From: Maribellus sp. CM-23
GTDB taxonomy: Bacteria; Bacteroidota; Bacteroidia; Bacteroidales; Prolixibacteraceae
DNA: 64,000 nucleotides
NCBI RefSeq assembly: GCF_021354595.1
Contig: NZ_JADWYJ010000003.1
Coordinates: 124,001-188,000, forward strand
Reading direction: 5' to 3'
Shown here: piece by piece, positions 26,578 to 36,351 of the stretch
Numbering within the stretch: the stretch's first letter is position 1
Layout: each line of letters begins with the position of its first letter
Position numbers and translations under genes: made by a program
The notes under the pieces: generated by a model
What the model was told of the DNA's origin: nothing
The model's input: the letters and a program-made list of their open reading frames with translations, nothing else
Database searches by the model: none

Positions 26578-26810
26578 AAGAAGTTTCAAATAAAATTAAG
26601 CTGTCTAAAATTCTGCTATAAATAACTCAGCGAACTTAAAATTGTTTAATGCCCTGAATTTTGCCGACGTAAAATATTTGAAGACATTTTAACCTCAAAT
26701 GGATTTGTGTTAATAATTGTCAATTTACAGCCATCCCAATATTTTTTAAGTTCCTGAATTTGAAAAAAATGCAGATTGAGTCAAAAAGTGAAATTTTCAG
26801 GGTTGGATGT

Positions 26811-26840
26811 TTTGTTAATTAGAAAACAAATTTAAATTTG
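26811..26840 (+). promoter_or_regulatory. Bacteroidota-type promoter of the outer-membrane receptor gene
   Basis: TTTG (26811-26814), 18-base spacer, TAAATTTG (26833-26840): an exact match to the Bacteroidota -33/-7 consensus. The predicted start near 26845 leaves a 5' leader of about 155 bases before the gene at 27002, which could hold post-transcriptional control. Confidence 0.65.
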
Positions 26841-27001
26841 TGATAGAAAACTAACCGACCATTATTCGGAAATTACTTCGGGCCCTTAAATAAACAGCAG
26901 TCAATAAAGCCTGTGTAATCTCAAATGGTAGTAGAAATACACCCGGATACGATTAACCGGAAGCATTGTAGTTCGTTCGTCATCAAAGCCTAACTGATTG
27001 A

Positions 27002-29404
27002 ATGAGAAAAGCGGTTTTGTATATTGTGAAAATAACGTTGTTCTTACTTGTTGCGTTGTATGGTTCGATGTCTTTTGCTCAAACTTCAAAGTTGTGGGGA
27101 AAGGTGATCGACAAACATACAGGCAATCCGATTTCGTATGCGAATATCACGTTGAAACTTGATCACGATTCGCTCCGCATTGTGGGAGGCATTACCGATG
27201 CCGAAGGAGTTTTTACGATCAGGGATATTGATTACGGAAATTACAAATTGAAAATTAGCTTTATTGGTTACGACGCAGAGGTGGTGAATCCGTTTGTGAT
27301 CGACCAATCGCAGTACGATTTGGGAACCACTGCTTTATCTATTTCTTCAAAAAATCTGGACGAAGTAACCGTTAATTCCGAAAAACGGGGTATTTCGTAC
27401 CAGGTCGATCGCAAAATAATCAACGCGAAAAGTTTTCCGGGAGCCGATAAGGCCATCGATCTGCTTGAAAACATGCCATCGTTACAACTTGATCTGGATG
27501 GTCGGCTTACGTATCGCGGGGATGGGACTTTCCTGGTTTATATTAACGGACGGCCGGAGTTGAACGGAGAAGAAAAACTACGCCAGATACCTGCCGACCA
27601 GATTCAGTACATCGAGATTATTACCAATCCAACTGCGAAATACGATGCTGAAGGCACCGCGGGAATTATCCAGGTTATTTTAAAACGGAGCCGTTTGGAA
27701 GGTTATGCCATCAATACCAGTGCCCGGGTTTCTACTTTGGGATCGTACGAATGGCTTTTCTCAATCGATCAGAAAGGGAAGAAAGGAGGCTGGTACATCC
27801 AGGGGCAGTTGGATGATTTTGTGCAGCGAAAATTTACTACCACTTCTGATCAAATCATTACCAATGGAGAGCAGGAATACCGGACCTTTTCTGACTTGGT
27901 AAAAAAAGAGCGGGTAAACAACAGTTATGTGGAGTTTGGGTTGAACTACGATCTTTCGGATAAAGACTATATTGATTTTATGCTGAGTGCCGATCCCGTT
28001 CAACGCTCCAGCAAATACACCGATCTGGGGTTTTATAAAGAATCGGAATATCTTTCGGGCGAACTGCTGGGGGCTGAATCGTACGACTACGAAAGCCGTT
28101 TTAAAATGTATTACCGTTATTTGCGGGCGGTTACCACTTACGAACATGCATTTACAAAAGACCGTTCGCACTTGTTAACGGTTTACGCCGATTATTCAAC
28201 TTACCTGCATCCGTTGAAAGAGAGTAAAATCGATACCAAAACATTCGTCGATGGTTTTGAGAAACTGGGATACCGCTCAAAAGAGTACAACGAAATGATT
28301 GTGGAAACCAATGTGGCTTATAAAAACAAGTTTTCGGATAAGTCGACACTGGAGATCGGTGCAGAGGTCAACCTCGATCATATTCCAAAAGTTACCACGC
28401 AGAGCGGAACATTTGATGAACGAAACAGACTTTGGCTTTTTGAGGATGAGAAACAAGAGCAAAAAGTAAGGTTCGAGCAGAATATATTTTCGGGCTATGC
28501 CACATTCGAGAGCAGCTTTGGCAAACTGGATTACAAGTTGGGGATGAGAATGGAGTATACCCGACGAAAATCGAATTACAGCTATCAGGCAGAGGATGAA
28601 TCAGAAGTAGAAATACCGGCGGAGAAAGACTTTGCCGATTTCTTTCCTTCGGCGCACGTGGTTTATAATTTTTCTGACGACAACCAATTGTCGCTGAACT
28701 ACAGTCGGCGAATTAGCAGAGCTGATTATTACGAGTTAATTCCCTTGAAGCGTTATGAAACTCCTTATATCTATTATACCGGAAACGGAAACCTGATGCC
28801 CTCTTATTCCAACGCATACGAATTGGGTTATATCCGTTCGTGGGGCGATAACTTTGTGTCGGCAGAGATTTTTGCGCGGACTACCGACGATTTGATTCAG
28901 AGCTATTACCGGACGGGGGAAAATAATACGGTCATCTGGACAAAAGAGAACGTTGGAAAATCCTTGAGCGCAGGAACTGAGCTGATGACCGGATATGATC
29001 TTTTTAAATGGTGGAATGCCAATCTTTCAACCAGTTTGTACCTCTATCGTCTGACGGTTGATCTGGATAATCATCAGAATGAACAGGAACAAATACGGGG
29101 AGACGTTCGCTTTAACAATACATTTAAAATAGGAAAGACCTTTTCTGTCCGGTACCTGTTTGCTTATTTAAGCCCATTTTTGAATGCCCAGGTTAAGCGC
29201 GATGCTTATGCTTATTCCGATCTTGCCCTCCGGAAATCTTTTATGAAACGAAAATGGGACGTTGAGTTTTCGTGGGCAAACGTGTTTAACTCAATTCGGT
29301 ACAATACGGTCACCAGGGGCGATAATCTAAATGTAGAATCACATTTTGTCCGTAAACCTTACGTTACGTTTAAGCTCTCTTACCGCTTCAATAATCAGAA
29401 TTAG
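27002..29404 (+). CDS. Outer-membrane beta-barrel receptor (TonB-dependent receptor-like, OMP_b-brl_3 type)
   Basis: 800 residues: signal peptide (1-26), carboxypeptidase-regulatory-like beta domain (about 30-115, GKVIDKHTGNPISYANITL), plug-like domain (about 120-225, INGRPELNGEEKLRQIPADQ and TAGIIQVILK) and a C-terminal beta-barrel ending KLSYRFNNQN. This subgroup of Bacteroidota receptors stands without a SusD partner, and none is present here. The ligand is unknown. A strong promoter lies 160 bases upstream. Confidence 0.88.
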   Translation: MRKAVLYIVKITLFLLVALYGSMSFAQTSKLWGKVIDKHTGNPISYANITLKLDHDSLRIVGGITDAEGVFTIRDIDYGNYKLKISFIGYDAEVVNPFVIDQSQYDLGTTALSISSKNLDEVTVNSEKRGISYQVDRKIINAKSFPGADKAIDLLENMPSLQLDLDGRLTYRGDGTFLVYINGRPELNGEEKLRQIPADQIQYIEIITNPTAKYDAEGTAGIIQVILKRSRLEGYAINTSARVSTLGSYEWLFSIDQKGKKGGWYIQGQLDDFVQRKFTTTSDQIITNGEQEYRTFSDLVKKERVNNSYVEFGLNYDLSDKDYIDFMLSADPVQRSSKYTDLGFYKESEYLSGELLGAESYDYESRFKMYYRYLRAVTTYEHAFTKDRSHLLTVYADYSTYLHPLKESKIDTKTFVDGFEKLGYRSKEYNEMIVETNVAYKNKFSDKSTLEIGAEVNLDHIPKVTTQSGTFDERNRLWLFEDEKQEQKVRFEQNIFSGYATFESSFGKLDYKLGMRMEYTRRKSNYSYQAEDESEVEIPAEKDFADFFPSAHVVYNFSDDNQLSLNYSRRISRADYYELIPLKRYETPYIYYTGNGNLMPSYSNAYELGYIRSWGDNFVSAEIFARTTDDLIQSYYRTGENNTVIWTKENVGKSLSAGTELMTGYDLFKWWNANLSTSLYLYRLTVDLDNHQNEQEQIRGDVRFNNTFKIGKTFSVRYLFAYLSPFLNAQVKRDAYAYSDLALRKSFMKRKWDVEFSWANVFNSIRYNTVTRGDNLNVESHFVRKPYVTFKLSYRFNNQN

Positions 29405-29431
29405 AGGGTAAAATTTTTTCTATAGGGCAGG

Positions 29432-30793
29432 ATGTTGTTTATTTGCGCCGTGAAAATTCAACATTACATACCTTTTTATAAGCGAAATTTGCACCTGGCT
29501 CTTCCGATTGTCTTGTCGCAAATAGGGCAGGTGATGGTCGCCCTTGTGGATAACATGATGGTGGGACACGTGGGAACTACCGAGTTGGCAGCGGCCGCTT
29601 TTGCCAACAGCGTTTTTATGATCGGGATGGTGTTTGGCATGGGAGTTACCTATGGCCTTACTCCTTTGGTGGGAGCTGCATTCGGGAAAAACGACCGGGA
29701 TACTATTGTGGTTTGGCTTAAAAACGGAAGTTTTTCTCATATACTGGCATCTGTGGCACTTACCTTCGTGATGTTTAGCGTGTATTTTTTCCTTCCGATG
29801 ATGGGGCAGCCGAGGGATGTGTTGGAACTGGCCAAACCATATTACCTGTTATTGTGTGCGTCTTATTTTCCATTTATGTTGTTTTTCTCTCAAAAACAGT
29901 TTTTTGAGGGGATCGGGAACACAAAAATGGCCATGCATATCACCCTTACTTCCAATGTGGTGAACATTGTTGTTAACTACCTTTTTATATTTGGAAAATT
30001 TGGGATGCCTGAAATGGGCTTACTGGGGGCAGGAATTGGAACGCTGGTTTCGCGGATGATTATGCCTGCTTTGTATGCGTTCTATGTGGCGCGCAACACC
30101 CAGCTAAGTTCTTATTTTGCCGAGGCCAGGCTTCAACAAATTTCTAGGCAGAAAGTGTTTGGCGTGTTGAAAATTGGTATTCCAATCGGTTTTCAGTTGA
30201 TTGTGGAAGTCACATCTTTTGCGATTGGTGCCGTAATGATGGGATGGCTGGGCGAAACAGCTTTGGCTGCACACCAGGTTGCCATCGGCTTAGCCTCCAC
30301 CGCTTATATGATTGCCTTAGGAGTTTCACAGGCTAACACCATACGGGTAAGCCATCAAATGGGCGTAAAGGATTATGCAGCTATGAAAACAGCCGCATTT
30401 GCCTCTACTCACCTGGTTTTGGCTTTTATGTCGCTTACCGCCCTGTTATTTATTGTGGGCCGGAAGATTCTGCCGTATTTGTTTACAACCGATGTAGAGG
30501 TAATTCAAATCGCAGCCGAATTGCTGATTATTGCAGCGGTGTTTCAATTATTTGATGGATTACAGGTGATAATGCAAAGTACGTTGCGCGGAATGGCTGA
30601 CGTAACAAAACCCATGCTCATTGCCTTTATTGCCTATTTACTGGTAGGAATCCCGACCAGTTACGGCTTTGCTTTTCTGCTTGATTTTGGTCCGCAGGGA
30701 ATTTGGTTCGGTTATTTGGTAGGCTTGACAACGGCCGGCATATTGTTCTATCTGCGGTTCAAAAACAATCTCCGGAAACTTAATCTCGGGTAA
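29432..30793 (+). CDS. MATE-family multidrug/Na+ efflux transporter
   Basis: 453 residues with about 12 membrane helices in two repeated halves and the MATE elements QVMVALVDNMMVGHVG and FFEGIGNTKMA. It exports cationic compounds using a sodium or proton gradient. The start at ATG 29432 is 27 bases after the receptor gene; a GTG at 29450 would match relatives better (VKIQHYIPFYKRN). Close spacing suggests cotranscription with the receptor. Confidence 0.92.
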   Translation: MLFICAVKIQHYIPFYKRNLHLALPIVLSQIGQVMVALVDNMMVGHVGTTELAAAAFANSVFMIGMVFGMGVTYGLTPLVGAAFGKNDRDTIVVWLKNGSFSHILASVALTFVMFSVYFFLPMMGQPRDVLELAKPYYLLLCASYFPFMLFFSQKQFFEGIGNTKMAMHITLTSNVVNIVVNYLFIFGKFGMPEMGLLGAGIGTLVSRMIMPALYAFYVARNTQLSSYFAEARLQQISRQKVFGVLKIGIPIGFQLIVEVTSFAIGAVMMGWLGETALAAHQVAIGLASTAYMIALGVSQANTIRVSHQMGVKDYAAMKTAAFASTHLVLAFMSLTALLFIVGRKILPYLFTTDVEVIQIAAELLIIAAVFQLFDGLQVIMQSTLRGMADVTKPMLIAFIAYLLVGIPTSYGFAFLLDFGPQGIWFGYLVGLTTAGILFYLRFKNNLRKLNLG

Positions 30794-30800
30794 GTACAAA

Positions 30801-30893
30801 AAAAAACGGGTTACCCTTTTGGCCGATAACCCGATTGTTCATAGTCTAGTTTAGTTAGATCAGAAAACTTATTGGTCTAATAGAGAAAAGGTA
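30801..30893 (-). ncRNA. Possible diverged relative of the 49-kb small RNA units, with terminator
   Basis: A stem CGGGTTA (30807-30813) / TAACCCG (30827-30833) is followed on the minus strand by T9. AAAAGGTA (minus TACCTTTT, a near -7 box) begins 85 bases from the A-run, exactly the spacing seen in two of the four units at 49 kb. The body is AU-rich but not clearly homologous. The hairpin alone also serves as an end for the MATE transcript. Confidence 0.3.
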
Positions 30894-31412
30894 GTGTTAT
30901 AAGTTTCTAATTCATATTTTATTAAGGCTTCGCTAAGATAATATAAAATTGATTTAAACCTTTATCATTTTTAAAAATTAATTAATATTTGTTAAAAGTT
31001 AAATAGCGGATCTCCTTAATTTGTTGATTATTAAGTGCTATTAAAAAGACAACATGTTATAAAATACCCTTGCTTTTTTTTGAATATTTACCGGATTTGT
31101 TTTAAAAGCGATGGGTATTTATTTTATGATAAAAATCATGTTATTCGTGTACTAAAAGACAGATTGAAAAATACCGTTTTTTGAGAATACCATCTAAAAT
31201 CAATGCTTTCACTGACCTTTCACTAGGAATTACCGAACAGAATCAAGAATGCCAAACTTATTTAAATGGTCCATTTTCAAATAATGAGACCGAATCATGC
31301 TTTAGGTGAATGATTTTCGGAAATATCAGTCAGTACAAACGGAAGACTAGTGAGAAGAAAATTGGGCAAAGCCCTCCGGTCAAGAGTGAAGTTTTAACGA
31401 TTATTATAGAAA
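30894..31412. other. Gene-free AT-rich stretch
   Basis: No frame, tRNA or known RNA was recognised. It includes the dyad ATGATaaaaATCAT (31126-31139), a TGA-N6-TCA site of Crp/Fnr type, which is unexpected between two 3' gene ends. Confidence 0.5.
31126..31139. promoter_or_regulatory. TGA-N6-TCA dyad (Crp/Fnr-like)
   Basis: ATGAT-AAAA-ATCAT, perfect 5-bp arms. No promoter or gene start is visible nearby. Confidence 0.35.
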
Positions 31413-31461
31413 AAAGTGAGTGGTGAGAAGGATGTAATTCCTGTTTCTCACTACTCACTTT
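31407..31461 (-). terminator. Terminator of the xylose operon
   Basis: A 17-bp stem with a single G-T wobble (31413-31429 with 31445-31461) and 15-base loop, followed on the minus strand by T6, 49 bases after the xylA stop. A very strong rho-independent terminator. Confidence 0.85.
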
Positions 31462-31509
31462 GTCAATTAAATTATCAGATATCCCCGGATACCTGACGTT
31501 TCCAGATCT

Positions 31510-32835
31510 TTATATATACCAATTGATCAGTTGCTCAATCAGTTCCTGTTTTCCGCTGATTTGTTTTGGTTCTCCCACTTCTCCTGCAATCGCATAAAGA
31601 TCTTCCAGGCTAAGTTTCCCAGCTTCATATTCGGCACCTTTTCCACTATCGAACGAGGCGTAGCGGGCCTTCCGGCGAGCGAGGTAATCCGAATTGCTCA
31701 GGATGTTGTCGGCAATAACCAGTGAGCGGGCAAATACATCCATACCACCAATGTGTGCGATAAAGATGTCTTCCAGGTCGGTAGAGTTACGACGGGTTTT
31801 GGCATCGAAGTTAATACCGCCGTGTGTAAAACCGCCGGCCTGCAGAATTTCGAGCATGGCTTCGGTAACCTCGTAAATGTTGGTCGGAAATTCGTCAGTA
31901 TCCCAGCCATTCTGGTAGTCTCCCTTGTTGGCATCAATGGAGCCCAGCAATCCTGCATCGGCTGACATTCTCAGGTCGTGTGCAAAAGTGTGGCCTGCCA
32001 GCGTGGCGTGGTTTACTTCAATATTTAGTTTAAAATCTTTTTCCAGACCGTGTTCTTTCAAAAAGCCAATGACGGTTTGTGCATCGTAATCATATTGGTG
32101 TTTGGTCGGTTCCATCGGCTTTGGTTCGATGAAAAATGTCCCGTTAAATCCAGCTTTGCGTCCATAATCGCGGGCAATGGTGAGGAATTTGCCAAGATGT
32201 GCGAGTTCACGTTTGGTATCGGTGTTGTGCAGGCTCATGTAACCTTCGCGCCCGCCCCAGAAAACATAACCGGTTCCACCAAGTTCGATCGTGGCGTCGA
32301 TCGCATTTTTTACCTGAACAGCTGCATTGGCCAGCACATTGAAATCAGGATTGGTTGATGCGCCGTTCATGTAGCGTGGGTCAGAGAAAACATTGGCTGT
32401 TCCCCAAAGCAATTTAACACCGGAAGCAGCCTGTTTTTGTTTGGCAATTTCCACCATCTTCTCGAGCCGTTTTTCAATTTCAAAAACAGTTCCACCACCC
32501 ACTACATCCACATCGTGAAAGCAGTAATGCGGAATATTCATTTTTGTGATGAACTCAAAAGCAGCATCCATCTTTTCTTTGGCGGCGTCCATGGGGTCGC
32601 TGGCTCCTTTCCAGGGGAAAACTTGTGTGCCCGGCCCAAACGGATCCTCGCCGGTGGCGCAGAAAGTGTGCCAGTAAGCCACCGCAAAACGCAGATGGTC
32701 TTTCATGGTCTTTCCGGCTATAATTCTGTTTTCGTCGTACCATTTAAATGCCAGCGGATTTTTTGAATCAGGGCCTTCGTATTTAACCTGGCCAATGCCT
32801 TTGAAATACTCTTTGTTTCCTTTTAAAACTTCCAT
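31510..32835 (-). CDS. xylA: Xylose isomerase
   Basis: 441 residues; converts D-xylose to D-xylulose using divalent metal. Family signatures: HYCFHDVDV (His and Asp of the active site, about 100-108), [11 protein letters not shown] and [16 protein letters not shown]. Full length for the longer class II xylose isomerases of Bacteroidota. It is the last gene of the operon, 24 bases after xylB, and ends before a strong terminator. Confidence 0.97.
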   Translation of the reverse strand: MEVLKGNKEYFKGIGQVKYEGPDSKNPLAFKWYDENRIIAGKTMKDHLRFAVAYWHTFCATGEDPFGPGTQVFPWKGASDPMDAAKEKMDAAFEFITKMNIPHYCFHDVDVVGGGTVFEIEKRLEKMVEIAKQKQAASGVKLLWGTANVFSDPRYMNGASTNPDFNVLANAAVQVKNAIDATIELGGTGYVFWGGREGYMSLHNTDTKRELAHLGKFLTIARDYGRKAGFNGTFFIEPKPMEPTKHQYDYDAQTVIGFLKEHGLEKDFKLNIEVNHATLAGHTFAHDLRMSADAGLLGSIDANKGDYQNGWDTDEFPTNIYEVTEAMLEILQAGGFTHGGINFDAKTRRNSTDLEDIFIAHIGGMDVFARSLVIADNILSNSDYLARRKARYASFDSGKGAEYEAGKLSLEDLYAIAGEVGEPKQISGKQELIEQLINWYI

Positions 32836-32859
32836 TTTGTATTTTTTTATTGTGAATGA

Positions 32860-34344
32860 TTAATTGATTTCCCTGGTCAGAACAGCTTTCCAGTTTTCAT
32901 AAGCTTCATTGTACTGAGCCGTTTTTGAAGCATCCGGTTCGATTACTTCCAGCCGTTTCAGGTTGGAGAAGGCTTCTTCGAACGACCGATAATAGCCAGA
33001 CCCAACTCCTGCGCCTCGCGCAGCTCCAACCGATCCGTCAGTGTTGTACAATTCAATGGTAGCTCCCGAAACTCCGGCCAGTGTGTCCCGGAAAAGCGGG
33101 CTCAAAAACATATTGGCTTTTCCCGCACGGATAACAGATGCGCGGATTCCGATGTTCTCCATAATTTCCATTCCGTATTTAAACGAGAAAACGATCCCTT
33201 CCTGGGCGGCTCTTAAAAGATGTCCTTTGTGGTGAATATTGAAATTCAGGCCCGAAAATACCGAGCCAATGTCTTTATTGCTCAACACACGTTCAGCACC
33301 GTTTCCAAAGGGTAAAATGCTTAGGCCTTCGGCTCCGGCCGGAATTGCAGCAGCCATCTCGTTCATTTGTTCATAAGATAGGTTTTCGCCTGTCATTCTT
33401 TTTAGCCAGGCATTCAGGATACCGGTGCCGTTGATGCAGAGTAAAACCCCCAGGCGGGGATGGCTGGCTTGGTGGTTAACGTGCGCAAAGGTATTTACTC
33501 TCGACAAGGGGTCGTATTTTATTTCGCTGCTTACTCCGTAAACTACCCCCGAAGTTCCTGCCGTTGCGGCAATTTCTCCGGGATTGAGCACATTGAGCGA
33601 AAGCGCATTGTTGGGCTGGTCGCCGGCCCGGTAACTTATTTTTGTAGTGGGGGAGAGTCCCAGTTCTTTTGCTGCTTTTTCAGAAAGCTGACCGGAAACA
33701 GCAAATGTGGGAACAATTTCGGGGATGATATCGGACGAAAAGCCATAATTGTTCAACAGTAATTCAGCGAGTGAATTTTCTGAAAAATCCCACATAATTC
33801 CCTCGGAAAGACCGCTTACGGTGGTTTGAACCTGCCCGCTTAATTTCATGGCAATGTAATCGCCCGGCAACATTATTTTATGAACTCTCTCAAACAGGCG
33901 TGGCTCGTTTTCTTTCACCCATTTAAGTTTCGAAGCAGTAAAATTTCCGGGTGAATTCAGCAAGTGGGTGAGGCAGCGTTGTTCGCCAATTTCAAAAAAA
34001 GCTTTGTCGCCGTATGCCGCAGCTCGGCTGTCGCACCAAATGATGGACGGACGGATCACCTCTCGGTTTTTATCCACCATCACCAGTCCGTGCATTTGGT
34101 AAGAAATACCAATGGATTCAATGTCGGCAGGAGATACCCTCGAAACAGATAATACTTCAGCCAAAGCCAGCTTCAGATTTTCCCACCAAAGCTCGGGATC
34201 CTGTTCAGCCCAGCCTGCCTTCAGGGCGGTAATCTTCATTTCTTCTTTTGGGTAAAAAGCGCTGGTCACCAGGTTGCCTTTTTCTCCTTCGATGAGTGAA
34301 ACTTTTACGGAAGAACTCCCGATGTCGAATCCTAATAAGTACAT
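32860..34344 (-). CDS. xylB: Xylulokinase (FGGY family)
   Basis: 494 residues; phosphorylates D-xylulose for the pentose phosphate pathway. FGGY N-terminal phosphate motif LGFDIGSSSVKVSLIEG, substrate-region YQMHGLV and the ATP-domain AGTSGVVYGV. Directly upstream of xylA. A full promoter (34402-34432) precedes it. Confidence 0.95.
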   Translation of the reverse strand: MYLLGFDIGSSSVKVSLIEGEKGNLVTSAFYPKEEMKITALKAGWAEQDPELWWENLKLALAEVLSVSRVSPADIESIGISYQMHGLVMVDKNREVIRPSIIWCDSRAAAYGDKAFFEIGEQRCLTHLLNSPGNFTASKLKWVKENEPRLFERVHKIMLPGDYIAMKLSGQVQTTVSGLSEGIMWDFSENSLAELLLNNYGFSSDIIPEIVPTFAVSGQLSEKAAKELGLSPTTKISYRAGDQPNNALSLNVLNPGEIAATAGTSGVVYGVSSEIKYDPLSRVNTFAHVNHQASHPRLGVLLCINGTGILNAWLKRMTGENLSYEQMNEMAAAIPAGAEGLSILPFGNGAERVLSNKDIGSVFSGLNFNIHHKGHLLRAAQEGIVFSFKYGMEIMENIGIRASVIRAGKANMFLSPLFRDTLAGVSGATIELYNTDGSVGAARGAGVGSGYYRSFEEAFSNLKRLEVIEPDASKTAQYNEAYENWKAVLTREIN

Positions 34345-34401
34345 GGTCTTGGTTGTTTTGTCGTTATAATTAGCTCAATCTGTTCTGTTCTGTTATGTGT
34401 G

Positions 34402-34432
34402 CAAAAATAGGTTCTATTATCTGGCTTTCAAA
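34402..34432 (-). promoter_or_regulatory. Promoter of xylB-xylA
   Basis: On the minus strand TTTG (34432-34429), 19-base spacer, TATTTTTG (34409-34402): a good Bacteroidota -33/-7 promoter. Start near 34397, about 50 bases before xylB. It lies between the regulator gene and xylB, so the two enzymes can be expressed apart from the regulator. Confidence 0.65.
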
Positions 34433-34458
34433 ACAGGGAAGAAGTGTTTTAAAACACC

Positions 34459-35454
34459 TTAAAGTGAAGAGCGGATTTTCAGTGTGGTGGGAACCGTGAA
34501 ATTCATCGGCTTATTGGAACTTACAAATTCGGCTGCTTTTTGTCCCATCAACTCAAAACCGGTGGAAATAACGGTAATGCCGTTCTTAACATACTTTTTC
34601 ATAGGGGTTTCGTTGTACGAAATTACACCCACCTGCTTGCCGGGTTCAAAACCTTTTTCGGAGCACTGATCGAGTAAGTTGGCCAGCGTTCGGTCACTGA
34701 CCAAAAAGTACAGACAGTCCTTTTTAATTACGAAATCTTCAGGCTGATAAATAACTTCGTGTTTGATTTTGAAATCGGTGCAGAACTTATTGAAATATTC
34801 AACCGAGTCTTTGGGGTGATAGGTAAACGGGGGATAATAAAAAATAAATTTCTTGTAGTTTGTGATGGGCTCCAGGTTTTCAGCAAAGCAATCGTAAACG
34901 GCCTGTCCAAAATCCTGTCGCACGGTGTTGCTGTTTTCAGCGGATTGTATATTCCAGTCGATAATCAAGAGCTGTTCTGCCGGAATTTTTCGAATGATCT
35001 CGTTTACTTTGGGGTGGTCAAAATTCATGATGATGTACTTGCTGTATTTGCCCAGACTTTCATCAATAATTTTTTCGAACAAACCAATGTTGTAATGATG
35101 AAACTGCAGGTCGACACTTACATTTTTGTTCAGGTGTTTCAGAAAAGAGTGATACAACACCTCTTTGTACGCTTTGAAAGTGTCGAGAAAAAGAAAGACT
35201 TTGGTGATTTTCCGGGTTACAAAATACCCGCGGTTGGGCACCGACTCTACAACGCCCCGTCTTTTTAGCTCGGCATAAGCCTTAAACACTGTATCGCGCG
35301 ACAGTTGCGACTCCTTTATTAGCTGGTTGACCGAAGGAAGCATTTCTCCTTCTTTTAACTGGTTTTGGCTAATGGCATCGATGATGGAATCCACCAATTG
35401 CTGGAATTTTAGTACGTTGGAGTTTTCCTCGATTGAGATCTTAAATTTGTTCAT
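34459..35454 (-). CDS. GntR-family regulator with sugar-binding-protein-like sensor domain
   Basis: 331 residues: N-terminal GntR winged helix (about 8-78, MLPSVNQLIKESQLSRDTVF) joined to a LacI/periplasmic-binding-type sensor domain (about 90-325), an arrangement typical of Bacteroidota sugar regulators. It is divergent from the nitroreductase gene and directly upstream of xylB-xylA, so a xylose-responsive local regulator is the natural inference. No operator is identified. Confidence 0.88.
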   Translation of the reverse strand: MNKFKISIEENSNVLKFQQLVDSIIDAISQNQLKEGEMLPSVNQLIKESQLSRDTVFKAYAELKRRGVVESVPNRGYFVTRKITKVFLFLDTFKAYKEVLYHSFLKHLNKNVSVDLQFHHYNIGLFEKIIDESLGKYSKYIIMNFDHPKVNEIIRKIPAEQLLIIDWNIQSAENSNTVRQDFGQAVYDCFAENLEPITNYKKFIFYYPPFTYHPKDSVEYFNKFCTDFKIKHEVIYQPEDFVIKKDCLYFLVSDRTLANLLDQCSEKGFEPGKQVGVISYNETPMKKYVKNGITVISTGFELMGQKAAEFVSSNKPMNFTVPTTLKIRSSL

Positions 35455-35700
35455 AATAGTGCAAACTCAGGCTTGTCTAGTCAGTGTTGTTTTGTTGCGT
35501 AAAAGAGGAATAAATGTACAGTAATTGTTGCGGAGTAGATTTAAAATCGGCCCAAGTTTTAACATTTATTAATGATGTGCCGATAATAAGCAAATGCGTG
35601 GGGCGTTTATTCAGAAAAGGATAGGGTGTAGTGTTTTTTTCTTAGTGGTTAAGTTTGGTCAGCAATTCTTTTTACGCTTCACTTTTATCCTTTTTTCTTC

Positions 35701-35708
35701 TAAATTTG
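35701..35708 (+). promoter_or_regulatory. -7 box of the nitroreductase gene
   Basis: TAAATTTG matches TAnnTTTG, 19 bases before the ATG at 35727. No clear -33 element. Confidence 0.4.
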
Positions 35709-35726
35709 ATTCTCAAAAATAAAACC

Positions 35727-36296
35727 ATGCTTCGCGACCTCATTGAAAAGAACCGCAGCTACCGCAGGTTCAAATCCGAAATAAGATTACGCCCTGAACA
35801 AATTGAAAGCTGGATCGATCTGGCCCGTTTAACCGCCAGCGGGCGAAATATGCAGCCTTTGAAATATGCCATTGTTACCGATGAAAAGCTATGCGGAAAG
35901 ATTTTCCCGTTTTTGGGATGGGCCGGCTACCTGAGCGACTGGAAAGGGCCAGCTGAACACGAACGCCCCGTGGCTTATGTACTGGTTTTAAAAGATCGGG
36001 TGATCTCCGAAAATCATTATTGTGACGACGGCATTGCCATGCAAAGCATTCTTCTGGCCGCGGTGGAAGATGGCTTTGGTGGCTGTATTGTGGGCTCGGT
36101 TAATAAAAGCAAGGTATCGCGCTTGCTGGAATTACCGGCACATCTTGAATTGCTGTGGGTGCTGGCACTTGGGGAGCCTGCCGAAGAGGTGGTGATTGAT
36201 ACCGCCCGGGATGATATCAAATACTGGCGCGATGAAAAAGACGTTCATCATGTTCCGAAAAGGTCACTAAACGAAGTACTCATTCTAAAGAAATAG
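35727..36296 (+). CDS. Nitroreductase-family protein
   Basis: 189 residues from ATG 35727 (MLRDLIEKNRSYRRF), the standard family N-terminus; the frame is open further upstream but that part would lie on the promoter. FMN-binding elements RSYRRF and TASGRNMQP are present, as is the C-terminal GGCIVGSVNK region. It likely reduces nitro- or quinone-type compounds with NAD(P)H; true substrate unknown. Confidence 0.88.
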   Translation: MLRDLIEKNRSYRRFKSEIRLRPEQIESWIDLARLTASGRNMQPLKYAIVTDEKLCGKIFPFLGWAGYLSDWKGPAEHERPVAYVLVLKDRVISENHYCDDGIAMQSILLAAVEDGFGGCIVGSVNKSKVSRLLELPAHLELLWVLALGEPAEEVVIDTARDDIKYWRDEKDVHHVPKRSLNEVLILKK

Positions 36297-36302
36297 CAAC
36301 AA

Positions 36303-36329
36303 AAAAGGATGGCTTAGAACCATCCTTTT
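36303..36329. terminator. Bidirectional terminator
   Basis: Perfect 10-bp stem AAAAGGATGG / CCATCCTTTT with a 7-base loop between the convergent nitroreductase and proline dehydrogenase genes. Confidence 0.8.
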
Positions 36330-36351
36330 AAGAGTTTAACTTTTAAAAATA

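Noticed and set aside
35760..35790. tRNA T-arm-like string (GGTTCAAATCC)
   Set aside because: It falls inside the nitroreductase coding sequence and no cloverleaf can be formed around it.
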